64,000 bases of DNA, from assembly GCA_958296105.1 (NCBI GenBank), contig OY282441.1, positions 2,563,800 to 2,627,799 of the forward strand, in the 5' to 3' direction. The position numbers and the translations under genes are program-made. This DNA comes from an uncultured Dehalococcoidia bacterium. Lineage in GTDB: Bacteria; Chloroflexota; Dehalococcoidia; Lucifugimonadales; UBA1123. Positions 15,593 to 24,081 of the stretch are shown one piece after another (positions within the stretch are counted from its first letter, which is position 1; the number at the start of each line of letters is the position of its first letter). Under the pieces are notes generated by a model. The model made no database searches. It had not been told where the DNA came from and was given only the letters and a program-made list of their open reading frames with translations.

Positions 15593-17974
15593 CTAGATTC
15601 CGAGCGCCGCGTAACACGCCGCCATGATGCTGTTCGAGTCTATGCGGTACTCGCGGTACAGGTCTTCCCTGGAGCCGGACTGCCCGAACTCCGTCACGCC
15701 CACGGGTATCACAGGCGCTCTGAGCGCGCTGCCGATCCACGCCAGAGAGTGAGGGTGACCGTCCGCCACGGTCACGATCGGCGCGCGCCTCGCCTCCGCC
15801 GCCACCGAGTCGGACATGAACATGTCCAGCGCGCCCTCGCCGTCCATGGCATCGTAGACAGACTGCTGGAACGACCTGTACAGCGGCCCCGGCCCAGTGA
15901 CGTTCACCACGTTGGCGAACACCCCCTCGTCCGCCAGCGCGTTGCTGGCGGCTACGGACTCGGGAACCATCGCGCCGCACGCCATGATGTTCACCACGTT
16001 CGAGGCGGGGCTGTACCCGGCGCTGCGGCTTCTGTCCACCAGCCTGTACGCGCCGTTGAGAACCTGCTGACGCATCCGCTCGCGCGCCGCGGGGTCATCG
16101 GGCGCCCTGAGCAGCCCCTGATCCACCCGCTTGCTGGTCAGGCGCAGATACGTGGATCGCCTCCTCTGGCGCACCTGCTCCAGGGCTGCGAGCATAATCC
16201 ACTCCAGCTCTTGCCCGAAGCACGGCTCGTAGAAATCCAGCTCCGGAATCTCTGAGCCGATGGAAGGCGTTATCAGGGACTGGTGCGCCCCGCCTTCGGG
16301 CGACAGCGAGACGCCGGAAGGCGTCCCCACCACTATGAACTTCGCGCCCGAATATACGCTGTACACGAATGCGTCCAGCCCGCGCCTGACGAACGGATCG
16401 TACAGCGTGCCGATGGGAAACAGCATCTCTCCGTCCGACTCGAACGACAGCCCCAGCTGCCCCAGCATCATAAACAGGTTGTTTTCGGATATTCCAAGCT
16501 GAATGTGCTGGCCTCTGGCGTGTTCGTCCCACCTGAGCGCCCTGATCGTGGACTCCTCCGGCATCGGCTCCTTCTCGGCTTCGCTCCACACGCCCACCCT
16601 GTTGATCCAGCCGCCCAGATTGGTCGAGCTTGCCACGTCAGGGCTGACGGTCACCACCCGCTCCGTGAGCTCGGGCAGGTTGCGCGAGAGCGCGGTAAGA
16701 ATCAGCCCGAACGCCTGCTGCGTTGCCATGCTCCCGGTGTATCGCTGGCCGAAGTCCGGCGGAATGTGCATCTCCGGCGCGTCGAACCTCGCCCTTCTGC
16801 CTATGCCCAGCATTCGTCTCGTGTCGCTGCACGTCTGGCCCGCCGGCGTGCCGGAGTCCATCCGCTCCCACTCGCTCCCGCGCGGAATGTCCAGCTCGCT
16901 CTGAAGCTGCGCCATCTGATGCGGAGAGAGTACCACCGAGTGGTTCTGAGGGTCGCCTATGGAGGGCAGCCGCCATCCCTTGAGCGTGTAGGCGAAGACG
17001 ATGTTGGGGCCAGCCTCCAAGTCCGTCTGCGCGAACGCCTCTCTGAGCATGGCGAAGTCGTGGCCTCCCAGATTGCGGAAAGACGCCTGAAGCTCCTCGT
17101 CGTCCCACCGCCCGATCAGGCGCGCCATGTCTCTCGGATAGCGCGAAGTTCTGGGCAGCCACTCCCTAAGCTGGTTGGGCGGCACCCTGAGCAGACGCTG
17201 ATACACCTCGTTGGACATCTCGTCGATCGCCAGCCTGAGCAGCTCGCCGTTCGGCTCGGAGAACTTCGCCTGAAGCCGCTTGCCGTACTTGGCGTCTATG
17301 ACCTTCCAGCCGTTGGCGTCGAACATCTCTCGCCACGCGCGCACGCGGATGCCGGGGATCACCCTGTCCAGACTCTGCCTGTTCATGTCCACCACCCACA
17401 GGATGTTGGCGAGCCCCTGCATCTCAGGCTCGGCTATCGCCTCCCACACCGAACCCTCGTCCAGCTCGGCGTCCCCGACCACCGCTATGTAGCGCCGCCG
17501 AGACTCCGAGCGCGAGAACAGGTGAGACCTGTTGTACTTGTCCACCAGCGCGGCGAAGTTCGGAGCCACCGGCCCCAGACCCACCGATCCCGTCGAGAAG
17601 TCCACGTCGTCCGGGTCCTTCGTCTGGCTTGGGTAAGCCTGCAAGCCGTGGAACTCCCTCATCATCGTCAGGTAAGACCTGTCCAGATTGCCCAGCAGGT
17701 ACTGGATCGCGTGATACACGGGGGAGGCGTGCGGCTTGACGGATATGCGGTCTTCGGCGCGCATGAAGTCGAAGTACAGAGACGTCATCAGCGTGACGAC
17801 CGACGCGCTCGACGCCTGATGTCCGCCAACCTTCGTGCCGTCCGAGCTGGGACGCACGTTGTTGGCGTGATGCACCATGTTCATCGCCAGCCACAGCACG
17901 CGGTTCTGAATCTGCTCCAGCACGCGGTCTTTGGCGATGTACTCCTCGTTGTTGGCGGTGTATATATTTGACAT
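15593..17974 (-). CDS. AceE-type thiamine-diphosphate 2-oxoacid dehydrogenase E1 / transketolase-like enzyme
   Basis: 793 aa ThDP enzyme of the homodimeric pyruvate dehydrogenase E1 group, shorter than E. coli AceE (about 887). N-terminal half has VGGHQASSASVVTLMTSLYF, DFSTGSVGLGPVAP and the ThDP motif GDAELDEGSVWEAIAEPEMQ ending in VVDMNRQS. The middle segment (IRALRWDEHARGQHIQLGIS) carries the conserved Glu-like region of the pyrimidine domain, and the C-terminal domain resembles transketolase. Starts with ATG 17974, 11 bp after hyi, and is followed 18 bp later by the aroQ-like gene. No E2/E3 gene is nearby, so the physiological 2-oxoacid is uncertain. Confidence 0.85.
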   Translation of the reverse strand: MSNIYTANNEEYIAKDRVLEQIQNRVLWLAMNMVHHANNVRPSSDGTKVGGHQASSASVVTLMTSLYFDFMRAEDRISVKPHASPVYHAIQYLLGNLDRSYLTMMREFHGLQAYPSQTKDPDDVDFSTGSVGLGPVAPNFAALVDKYNRSHLFSRSESRRRYIAVVGDAELDEGSVWEAIAEPEMQGLANILWVVDMNRQSLDRVIPGIRVRAWREMFDANGWKVIDAKYGKRLQAKFSEPNGELLRLAIDEMSNEVYQRLLRVPPNQLREWLPRTSRYPRDMARLIGRWDDEELQASFRNLGGHDFAMLREAFAQTDLEAGPNIVFAYTLKGWRLPSIGDPQNHSVVLSPHQMAQLQSELDIPRGSEWERMDSGTPAGQTCSDTRRMLGIGRRARFDAPEMHIPPDFGQRYTGSMATQQAFGLILTALSRNLPELTERVVTVSPDVASSTNLGGWINRVGVWSEAEKEPMPEESTIRALRWDEHARGQHIQLGISENNLFMMLGQLGLSFESDGEMLFPIGTLYDPFVRRGLDAFVYSVYSGAKFIVVGTPSGVSLSPEGGAHQSLITPSIGSEIPELDFYEPCFGQELEWIMLAALEQVRQRRRSTYLRLTSKRVDQGLLRAPDDPAARERMRQQVLNGAYRLVDRSRSAGYSPASNVVNIMACGAMVPESVAASNALADEGVFANVVNVTGPGPLYRSFQQSVYDAMDGEGALDMFMSDSVAAEARRAPIVTVADGHPHSLAWIGSALRAPVIPVGVTEFGQSGSREDLYREYRIDSNSIMAACYAALGI

Positions 17975-17985
17975 GTCCGTGACCC

Positions 17986-18759
17986 TTATCCGTCCCTCAG
18001 CCAGCCCAGCCCTTCTTCGGTGGTCGTCTTCGGTCTGTACTCGCAGCCTATCCAGCCCTCGTAGCCCAGCCCGTCTATCAGATCGAACAGGAACGGGTAG
18101 GCGATCTCGCCCGTTCCCGGCTCGTTGCGCCCCGGGTTGTCCGCGATCTGCATATGGGCGATGACGTCCAGATTGCCCTCGATGGTGCGCGCCAGATCCC
18201 CCTCCATGATCTGCATGTGGTAGATGTCGTGCTGGAGATACAGGTTGGCGGACGCGACCTCGCTGATGACCGACCTGCCCTGTCGGGTGCGCGTCAGCAG
18301 GAATCCGGGAATGTCCATCGTGTTGATCGGCTCTATGAGCAGTCGTATTCCAGCGTCATCGAGCAGCGGCGCCGCGAACCTGAGATTGTCCACGAACGTA
18401 TCGCGCGCCCTCTGCATAGATACGCTTCTCGGCACTATGCCCGCCAGACAGTTCACCTGCGGACAGCCGAGCGCGAGCGCGTACTCTATCGCCTTGCCCA
18501 CGCCGTCCTGAAACTCGCCCACCCTGTTCGGATCGCAGGCTATGCCCCGATCTCCGCCGTCCCAGTCGCCCGCCGGCAGGTTGTGGAGAACCTGCGCGAG
18601 GCCGCGCCTGCCCAGCAGCTCCGCCAGCAGATCGGGTTCGTAGTCATACGGAAACAGGAACTCCACGCCCTCGAACCCCGCGTTGGCGGCGGCATCGAAC
18701 CTGTCGAGGAAATCCACCTCGTTGAACATCATCGTCAAATTAGCGGCGAACTTGGGCAT
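17986..18759 (-). CDS. hyi: hydroxypyruvate isomerase family TIM-barrel protein
   Basis: Sugar-phosphate-isomerase-like TIM barrel, 257 aa, typical for Hyi / 2-oxo-tetronate isomerase (OtnI). Characteristic strands: MPKFAANLTMMFNE, GFEGVEFLFPYDY, LLIEPINTMDIPGFLLT with the metal-binding Glu, LQHDIYHMQIMEGDL (Asp/His), HMQIADNPGRNEPGTGEI and IGCEYRPKTTTEEGLGW (last Glu ligand). ATG 18759 follows GGGAGG at good distance. First gene of the run hyi - AceE-like - aroQ-like - plsY, suggesting glyoxylate/hydroxypyruvate or tetronate metabolism. The exact substrate cannot be read from sequence. Confidence 0.9.
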   Translation of the reverse strand: MPKFAANLTMMFNEVDFLDRFDAAANAGFEGVEFLFPYDYEPDLLAELLGRRGLAQVLHNLPAGDWDGGDRGIACDPNRVGEFQDGVGKAIEYALALGCPQVNCLAGIVPRSVSMQRARDTFVDNLRFAAPLLDDAGIRLLIEPINTMDIPGFLLTRTRQGRSVISEVASANLYLQHDIYHMQIMEGDLARTIEGNLDVIAHMQIADNPGRNEPGTGEIAYPFLFDLIDGLGYEGWIGCEYRPKTTTEEGLGWLRDG

Positions 18760-18997
18760 ACTCGCCTCCCCCTTCACTCGAACAGCCTATGAGGGAATTA
18801 TATTGCCGACAGCCCCAACCCTCAAGACGCATATCTTGGCGAATCGCCCTCCCGCTGGCTGCGGCTTCGATATGCCGCGCATCCCGTTCGCGCTGCGAAA
18901 GCTGGCGAATCGGCTGGCTGAACGATCTTCCCACTGGCATTGAACTTTTCCTTCACAGCAGTTTACTCTTTTCGTACAACTATTTCGGGAGGTCGCG

Positions 18998-20116
18998 GTG
19001 ACTGTAGAAAAGCCCGTCGAAGACCCTTCGGCTCGCTTGGACGAGATTTTGGCGCACCCGTCCACAGTGGTCTTTGCGGGAGACGGCGAGCCGCGCCGCC
19101 CGGAGGAGATGGCGCGCCGTCTGGCGCGGATAGCGTCCGAGCGCGGCATACGAGCGGACAGCTACTCGCTCGGCGGCGCGGTGGCGGATCTGGAAGATCG
19201 GTTCGCCCGCGTTCTCGGCAAGCAGTCCGCAGTATTCATGCCCACAGGCACGCTGGCGAACCATCTCGCCGTTCGCGGCCTGTGCGCCGGCAGACCGCGC
19301 GCCATAGTCCTGGAGCAGAGCCACCTGTACCACGACAGCGGAGACTGCGTTCAGCGCCTTAGCGGAATCAACCTCGTGCCGGTCGCGCCCGACCGCGCGC
19401 ACTTCACGCAGGAAGACGCGCGCGAAGCCGTCGCCCGTTCGAGCGGCGGAAGGGTCAGCAGCCCGGTGGGCGCGCTGGTGGTGGAAAGCCCCGTGCGCCG
19501 ACAGCGCGGGCGCGTCATGCCGTTCGACGAGATGAAACGGGTCGCGTCCTACTGCGCCGACGTGGGCATAGGAACACATCTGGACGGCGCGCGCCTGTTT
19601 ATGATGAGCGCGGCGACTGGAATCAGCCCCGCCGAGTACGCCGCCCTGTTCGATACGGTGTACGTCTCCCTGTACAAGTATCTGGGCGCGCCGTTCGGAG
19701 CCATACTCGCAGGAAGCGAGGAGTTCTGCCGCGACCTCTACCACGAGCGCAGGATGTTCGGCGGCGGGCTGCCGGGCTCCGCGCTCGCCGCCGCCCTCGC
19801 GCTGGACGGCCTGGACGGATTCGAGGAGCGGTTCGGGCAAGCCATGAGCAGGGCGCGCGCGCTGTTCTCGGACCTCGATACGATCCCCGGACTTGGCGTC
19901 CGAGCATACGAGAACGGATCCAACATATTCCGCTTGGAGCTTGCCCCCGGCGCGGATACGCGGCGGCTCGTCCGAAAACTCGCGCTCGCGCTCGTGTTCG
20001 TCAGCGTGGACGAGTCCGACGACTCCAGCATCCACCTGACGGTCAACACGAGCGTACTGCGGCAAACCAGCGAGGAGATATTCCGCGCGTTCGCGGGGGC
20101 GGTCGATGGTCCTTGA
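18998..20116 (+). CDS. threonine aldolase / beta-eliminating lyase family PLP enzyme
   Basis: Fold-type I PLP enzyme, 372 aa. Near residue 65 SYSLGGAVADLEDRFARVLG and MPTGTLANHLAVRGL match the threonine-aldolase family. The internal aldimine Lys is in YVSLYKYLGAPFGA (about residue 228), and the PLP-binding Asp in GIGTHLDGARLF (about 196). Likely cleaves a beta-hydroxy amino acid to glycine and an aldehyde, but related members act as tryptophanase-like lyases. Starts at GTG 18998 with GGGAGG five bases upstream. Ends inside the start of the YihY gene (11-bp overlap), divergent from hyi. Confidence 0.85.
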   Translation: MTVEKPVEDPSARLDEILAHPSTVVFAGDGEPRRPEEMARRLARIASERGIRADSYSLGGAVADLEDRFARVLGKQSAVFMPTGTLANHLAVRGLCAGRPRAIVLEQSHLYHDSGDCVQRLSGINLVPVAPDRAHFTQEDAREAVARSSGGRVSSPVGALVVESPVRRQRGRVMPFDEMKRVASYCADVGIGTHLDGARLFMMSAATGISPAEYAALFDTVYVSLYKYLGAPFGAILAGSEEFCRDLYHERRMFGGGLPGSALAAALALDGLDGFEERFGQAMSRARALFSDLDTIPGLGVRAYENGSNIFRLELAPGADTRRLVRKLALALVFVSVDESDDSSIHLTVNTSVLRQTSEEIFRAFAGAVDGP

Positions 20117-21104
20117 TCATGAGTCTATGCGCGCAGTCCGCAATCTGGTTCAGCGCTGCTCGGACAGAATCAATCAGAGATACGGCGGGATAATCGACCG
20201 CATTCGGAAGGTCTTCGTGATCGAGCTGACGGTTCGCACCGTCAGGGAGCTGTCCGAAGACGACGTAACGCACATGGCGGCTGGCGTGGCATACTACGCG
20301 CTCTTCTCGATATTCCCGCTGGTTCTCGGCTTGATCTCCGTGCTTGGGTTCTTCGTGAAGGCGGAGGACGTTCAGGAAAGAGTCGTGACGTTTACGTCCA
20401 GCTTCCTGCCCGGCTCCGAGCAGCTGATAGCGAACAACATAGACGCGGTGATAGGTCTGCGCGGCGCGCTCGGCCTCTTCTCGCTGCTCGGCCTGATCTG
20501 GTCCGGAAGCGCGATGTTCGGCGCGCTCAACCGCGCCATCAACCGCGCTTGGGACATTCACACCGATAGGCCGCTCTACATAAACAAGCCGCGCCAGTTT
20601 CTCATGGCTATGTGCGTAGGCGCTCTGTTCGCGCTGTCCGTATCGTGCGCGGCGCTGGTCAGGGTGGTCGGCGACATGGCAATGCTCAACGCCCCAGTGG
20701 TGGGGATGGTCGTAAACAACTCGGGCAGGATATTCCTGCAAGCGGCGTCCTTCACTCTGGTAGTCCTCATATTCCTGCTCGTCTACAGGTTCATGCCCAA
20801 CACCAAGACTTACTGGAAGTACATCTGGCCGGGCGCGCTCGTATCCGCCGCGCTGTTCGAGACTGCCAAGAACCTGTTCATCCTGTACCTCGAACGCAGC
20901 TCGTACCAGAACGTATATGGATCCATCGCGCCGGTCATGGTCCTGCTGCTGTGGGCGTACATCAGCAGCCTCATCATTCTTCTGGGGGCGGAGATATGCT
21001 CGGAGTACGAGCGCATGAAGCACAACGTGGAGCGCGGCGTCCTGCGCCACAAGCGACAGCGCCGAACCCCAAGACGAATCACGAAGCGCGCTACATCGGC
21101 ATGA
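20106..21104 (+). CDS. YihY/BrkB family inner membrane protein
   Basis: 332 aa polytopic membrane protein of the YihY/BrkB family, a conserved group of unproven function once misnamed RNase BN. Hallmarks: HMAAGVAYYALFSIFPLVLG (about residues 57-76), GLFSLLGLIWSGSAMFGAL with the following NRAINRAWDI, and APVMVLLLWAYISSLIILLG near 275-295. Six hydrophobic segments can be placed. A basic C-terminal tail (RHKRQRRTPRRITKR) would lie in the cytoplasm. ATG 20106 overlaps the upstream gene by 11 bp, so the two are probably cotranscribed. Confidence 0.92.
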   Translation: MVLDHESMRAVRNLVQRCSDRINQRYGGIIDRIRKVFVIELTVRTVRELSEDDVTHMAAGVAYYALFSIFPLVLGLISVLGFFVKAEDVQERVVTFTSSFLPGSEQLIANNIDAVIGLRGALGLFSLLGLIWSGSAMFGALNRAINRAWDIHTDRPLYINKPRQFLMAMCVGALFALSVSCAALVRVVGDMAMLNAPVVGMVVNNSGRIFLQAASFTLVVLIFLLVYRFMPNTKTYWKYIWPGALVSAALFETAKNLFILYLERSSYQNVYGSIAPVMVLLLWAYISSLIILLGAEICSEYERMKHNVERGVLRHKRQRRTPRRITKRATSA

Positions 21105-21187
21105 AGCCCATTGCGGCGGCGCGTTCCAGCCACTATAGTACAGAGTAAGATGCGGCGTAGGCTCGCGCTGAGATTGGGAGGCCCACT

Positions 21188-22282
21188 GTGACGACTGCCA
21201 ACGGAAACTTCAACGGGATTCAGGAGTACGCGGACGACCAGGGGCTGAAGCTCGACTGGATAGACCAGAAGGGCGAATGGGGCGTGAAGGCGTCTGTGGA
21301 CGGGCAGAAGGGACTCACCCTCTCGGATGTTCAGGTGGGCAGCTACGGCGACCCTCCCCCGCAGTCCGACAACCAGACCGGCAAGCCCAGAGGCGCGGCG
21401 TCCAGGCCCAACGCCTACCGCATCGGCGGGTATCAGGTGCGAACCAAGTCCGACATCTGGCTGGTCAACGCCTCCATGCTCTACGAGGAGGCGCTTCAGC
21501 GCCAGTGGAGCTCCGCGACTGATGTCCCTTGGCACACCATCAGACCGCTGCCTGACGACATAGAGCGCGCGCAGTGCCAGCTTGCCACGTTCCTGACAGA
21601 AGTCGAGTTCGTGGCGGCGGACGTGCCGGGGCGCTGGGTGGCAAGCACCTCGCCAGACTACTTCGAGCCTCGCATGTTCCTAATCACCCAGATAATGGAC
21701 GAGTCGCGCCATCTGGACGTGTTCCGCAAGCGCGCCCTCGCCAACGGCGGCGGGCTGATGCAGCGTCCCAACGTCACCACCAGCGGCGTGGTGGGCAGCA
21801 TAGACCTGTCTCGGGACTTTACGGAGATGTCTTCGCGCCTGCACATATCCGGCGAAGGCGCGGTGCTGAGCATCTTCCGCATGGGCGAGCTAATGGCGTA
21901 CAACGAGGCGGAGAAGCGCATCTACCGCCTAGCCGCGCAGGACGAATCGCGCCACGTGGCATTCGGCGTCATGCACATGCGCTACCTCGCCGAGACCGAG
22001 CCAGATCGCAAAGAAGAGGTCCACGAGTATCTGGACGAGGGCGAGCGAGCGCTTGTCGCCGGAAACCAGAACCCAGCCGCGCGCGACACCGCGCAGTCCG
22101 AGGCGCTGGCGATACTTCTCGGCGGCGGAGAGAAGAACTTCGACGAGGGCTACCGCAAGCTGTTGGCAATCCGCAAGCGTCAGGCCAAGGAGTACGTCCA
22201 GCGCATCCGCTCCGCCGGCTTCGGCGAGCGCTTCGACAACGGCCGCGCCCTCCCGGAGCTGATGGAGTACGTGAGGAGCTAG
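21188..22282 (+). CDS. ferritin-like diiron-carboxylate protein
   Basis: 364 aa helical protein of the ferritin/ribonucleotide-reductase-R2-like superfamily. Putative iron ligands are intact: LYEEAL in the first helix, DESRH (ExxH) near residue 172, Glu in SGEGAVLSIF near 223, and a second DESRH near 253. Such enzymes activate O2 for N-oxygenation, hydroxylation or deformylation; the substrate here is unknown. GTG 21188 follows GGGAGG at good spacing. A diverged paralogue at 24082 keeps the scaffold but not the ligands (see there). Followed 20 bp later by an unknown gene. Confidence 0.8.
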   Translation: MTTANGNFNGIQEYADDQGLKLDWIDQKGEWGVKASVDGQKGLTLSDVQVGSYGDPPPQSDNQTGKPRGAASRPNAYRIGGYQVRTKSDIWLVNASMLYEEALQRQWSSATDVPWHTIRPLPDDIERAQCQLATFLTEVEFVAADVPGRWVASTSPDYFEPRMFLITQIMDESRHLDVFRKRALANGGGLMQRPNVTTSGVVGSIDLSRDFTEMSSRLHISGEGAVLSIFRMGELMAYNEAEKRIYRLAAQDESRHVAFGVMHMRYLAETEPDRKEEVHEYLDEGERALVAGNQNPAARDTAQSEALAILLGGGEKNFDEGYRKLLAIRKRQAKEYVQRIRSAGFGERFDNGRALPELMEYVRS

Positions 22283-22302
22283 GAGTACGTGGGGCAAGCA
22301 TC

Positions 22303-22977
22303 GTGGCTGTAAGCGTTCAGGATGTTCTCAAAGCCAATCTAGTATTGGCTGGCGTTAGGCTGCTCAGCTCTCAAGAAGAACAAGCGAGATTTGGCCAAGA
22401 AGTAGGCACAGACGTTTCAGGGGCAGTAGCGGGCATAGCGGTGGAAATTCCGCTAGCCGGCCCCCAGACGCAGACGCTAGAACTAGGCCAAACGTTGACG
22501 CTCGCCAGAGACAGGATAACGCTAGAGCTCGTTCAAGACCAGACGACCATCAGCATCGAGTACCCGTCCAGAGACCAATTGGACAAACTAGCCAGTATTT
22601 CCATTCTGGCGATCAGGATTAGTGACATTAGCAATCACGATTTAAGGGCGGTTGGCTTCAATCTGGAAGTGGTTTACCAGCAAACATCGGGCTTGTCAGG
22701 CTACGAATTTTTGGCAAAGCGAGTGTTCACTCCCGACCTGTTCCAGTCGTCGGGGTATCGACTCCGTGGCGGGTCCGCCAATTTGCGTTTTACGCGTGGG
22801 GATGAAATTTGGAACATAGTTCTTGAGCCTCGTTTCGGCAATCCCAGAGAAACCCGGCTGTTTGCGAGTTTCAATCTGCACCAGAACACAAGTCGGATGC
22901 CAAAGCCGGATAGCATCAAGCCAACTCTGGAAAACGTGTGGGACCAAGCGCACCTCATTATGAGTCACTTCGACTGA
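22303..22977 (+). CDS. hypothetical protein, first of a three-gene unknown cassette
   Basis: 224 aa, not recognised with confidence. Starts at GTG 22303 (MAVSVQDVLKANLVLAGVRL) without a strong ribosome site. The pattern of strands (ITLELVQDQTTISIEYPS; LKVV-like VGFNLEVVYQQTSGLSG; LRFTRGDEIWNIVLEPRFG) recalls the TIGR04255 group of uncharacterised proteins, but this is only an impression. No signal peptide or membrane segment. Base composition is noticeably less GC-rich than the flanking ferritin-like genes, suggesting acquisition. Ten bases separate it from the next gene, so 22303-24069 is one transcript in all likelihood. Confidence 0.7.
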   Translation: MAVSVQDVLKANLVLAGVRLLSSQEEQARFGQEVGTDVSGAVAGIAVEIPLAGPQTQTLELGQTLTLARDRITLELVQDQTTISIEYPSRDQLDKLASISILAIRISDISNHDLRAVGFNLEVVYQQTSGLSGYEFLAKRVFTPDLFQSSGYRLRGGSANLRFTRGDEIWNIVLEPRFGNPRETRLFASFNLHQNTSRMPKPDSIKPTLENVWDQAHLIMSHFD

Positions 22978-22987
22978 GGAATTGGAC

Positions 22988-23659
22988 ATGACACTTGCCA
23001 CTCTACACGGATCGACTGCCATCCGAATGACGAATCGTAGCGTCTTGGATGATCAGCCCAAACTAATGGTCGCTGCGCGACGGGTGACGGGACGAATTGT
23101 ATGGGGGGCGACCTCCAAACTAGCCCAGCCCAAACTAATGGTCACTGCGCGAGGCGCATCGGTCCACTACGTTTCCACAACTTCGGCGTCGCAGTACCGA
23201 ATCAGCAGAATTCCAGACACCAACTCGCCAACAACGGAAAACTTGTTTACTATGCGCTTGTCGGATAGCTCAGAGTTCATCTGTCAAGCGCGCAGTGGGT
23301 GCTTGGCGTATCTTAAAGAAGCGATGGACGATCTCCTTCATGTCCAAGAAGAAGCCGAGGAAGAAGGGTGGGCAGCTCCGAGCGATGACACCATGAAGAT
23401 GGCTGAGCGTGTCTTCGGCGACATGTTCAGCTACGCCCCTCGCCCCTATGCGATCTACGCTATGCCCGGCGGCGCGATCGCAGTCGACGCGCATAGCCCT
23501 GAAGGAAGCAAAGTCGTCGTTCTATGCGACCCTAACGGCGGCGCGAGATGCTTGCTCTATCTCGACGGGGAGTTCGAGAGTCGAGACTACCACGACCCAA
23601 GCGTCTTGCCGGATGATTTCGTGAAGGACGCCTTGCGGAAGACAGGGGCGCGCTCGTGA
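22988..23659 (+). CDS. hypothetical protein with internal repeat, second of unknown cassette
   Basis: 223 aa, unrecognised. GAGGA precedes ATG 22988. The N-terminal third contains a directly repeated QPKLMVxAR segment and looks low-complexity; residues 75-220 form a compact domain: FTMRLSDSSEF, an acidic helix LHVQEEAEEEGWAAPSDDTM, PRPYAIYAMPGGAIAVDAHS and a C-terminal VLPDDFVKDAL. The shape (acidic helix, PGG turn, GxFxSRxY then LPDxFVxxAL) looks like a small conserved family found in multi-gene accessory cassettes. Its stop overlaps the next start by four bases (GTGA), a sign of coupled translation and probable complex formation. Confidence 0.68.
   Translation: MTLATLHGSTAIRMTNRSVLDDQPKLMVAARRVTGRIVWGATSKLAQPKLMVTARGASVHYVSTTSASQYRISRIPDTNSPTTENLFTMRLSDSSEFICQARSGCLAYLKEAMDDLLHVQEEAEEEGWAAPSDDTMKMAERVFGDMFSYAPRPYAIYAMPGGAIAVDAHSPEGSKVVVLCDPNGGARCLLYLDGEFESRDYHDPSVLPDDFVKDALRKTGARS
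23054..23152 (+). repeat. in-frame 27-bp direct repeat inside hypothetical gene
   Basis: CAGCCCAAACTAATGGTC plus CTGCGCGA occurs at 23054-23080 and again at 23126-23152 with one mismatch. The offset is 72 bp (24 codons), so the reading frame is kept. Recent duplication is the simplest explanation. Confidence 0.85.
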
Positions 23660-24069
23660 ACCTGCCGCCTCTAGTCGGAACGGACGAAAGGCTGGGCAGA
23701 CGAATTTCATCCCGAAGCCATCTCAGGCTGGTTCGGCGCGGCGGCGCTCCGATTAGCTTGTTTATGAGAGAGGATACGCGCTTCTTGTCAGTCGACAGGC
23801 TGCGCGATGACTGGTCGATGGACGCGACTGACGTCGCCATCAGATATGACAAAGGGCGGGATAGAACGTTTCGCGGGTGGGCGGCGGTTTCTCAGAATGA
23901 CGCGATGCAAAACGATAGAGTAGTCGAACCTTCGCCTATGCCGGATAACCGATATCACGCGGATATCGTCTTGCCTCTGACGGTCATGTTCGATAAGAAT
24001 GTATATGAGAAACACGCCATCGAGTTAGCCGCCCGAGCCCGTTGGCAGACGCCTAGTACGAATGAGTGA
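23656..24069 (+). CDS. hypothetical protein, third of unknown cassette
   Basis: 137 aa, unrecognised. Begins at GTG 23656, overlapping the preceding stop by four bases. Contains many dispersed charged residues that could be catalytic: MREDTRFLSVDRLRDD, RDRTFRGWAAVS, NRYHADIVLP and MFDKNVYEKHAIELA. A small hydrolase or toxin-like domain would fit this size and charge pattern, but nothing in the sequence proves it. It ends 12 bp before the ligand-less ferritin-like paralogue, so the three unknown genes sit exactly between the two paralogues. Confidence 0.66.
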   Translation: MNLPPLVGTDERLGRRISSRSHLRLVRRGGAPISLFMREDTRFLSVDRLRDDWSMDATDVAIRYDKGRDRTFRGWAAVSQNDAMQNDRVVEPSPMPDNRYHADIVLPLTVMFDKNVYEKHAIELAARARWQTPSTNE

Positions 24070-24081
24070 AAAGCCGGTTAC

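Noticed and set aside
15593-17974. Interpretation as plain transketolase
   Set aside because: Length, motif order and the VGGHQASSAS segment fit homodimeric pyruvate dehydrogenase E1 better, though substrate is open.
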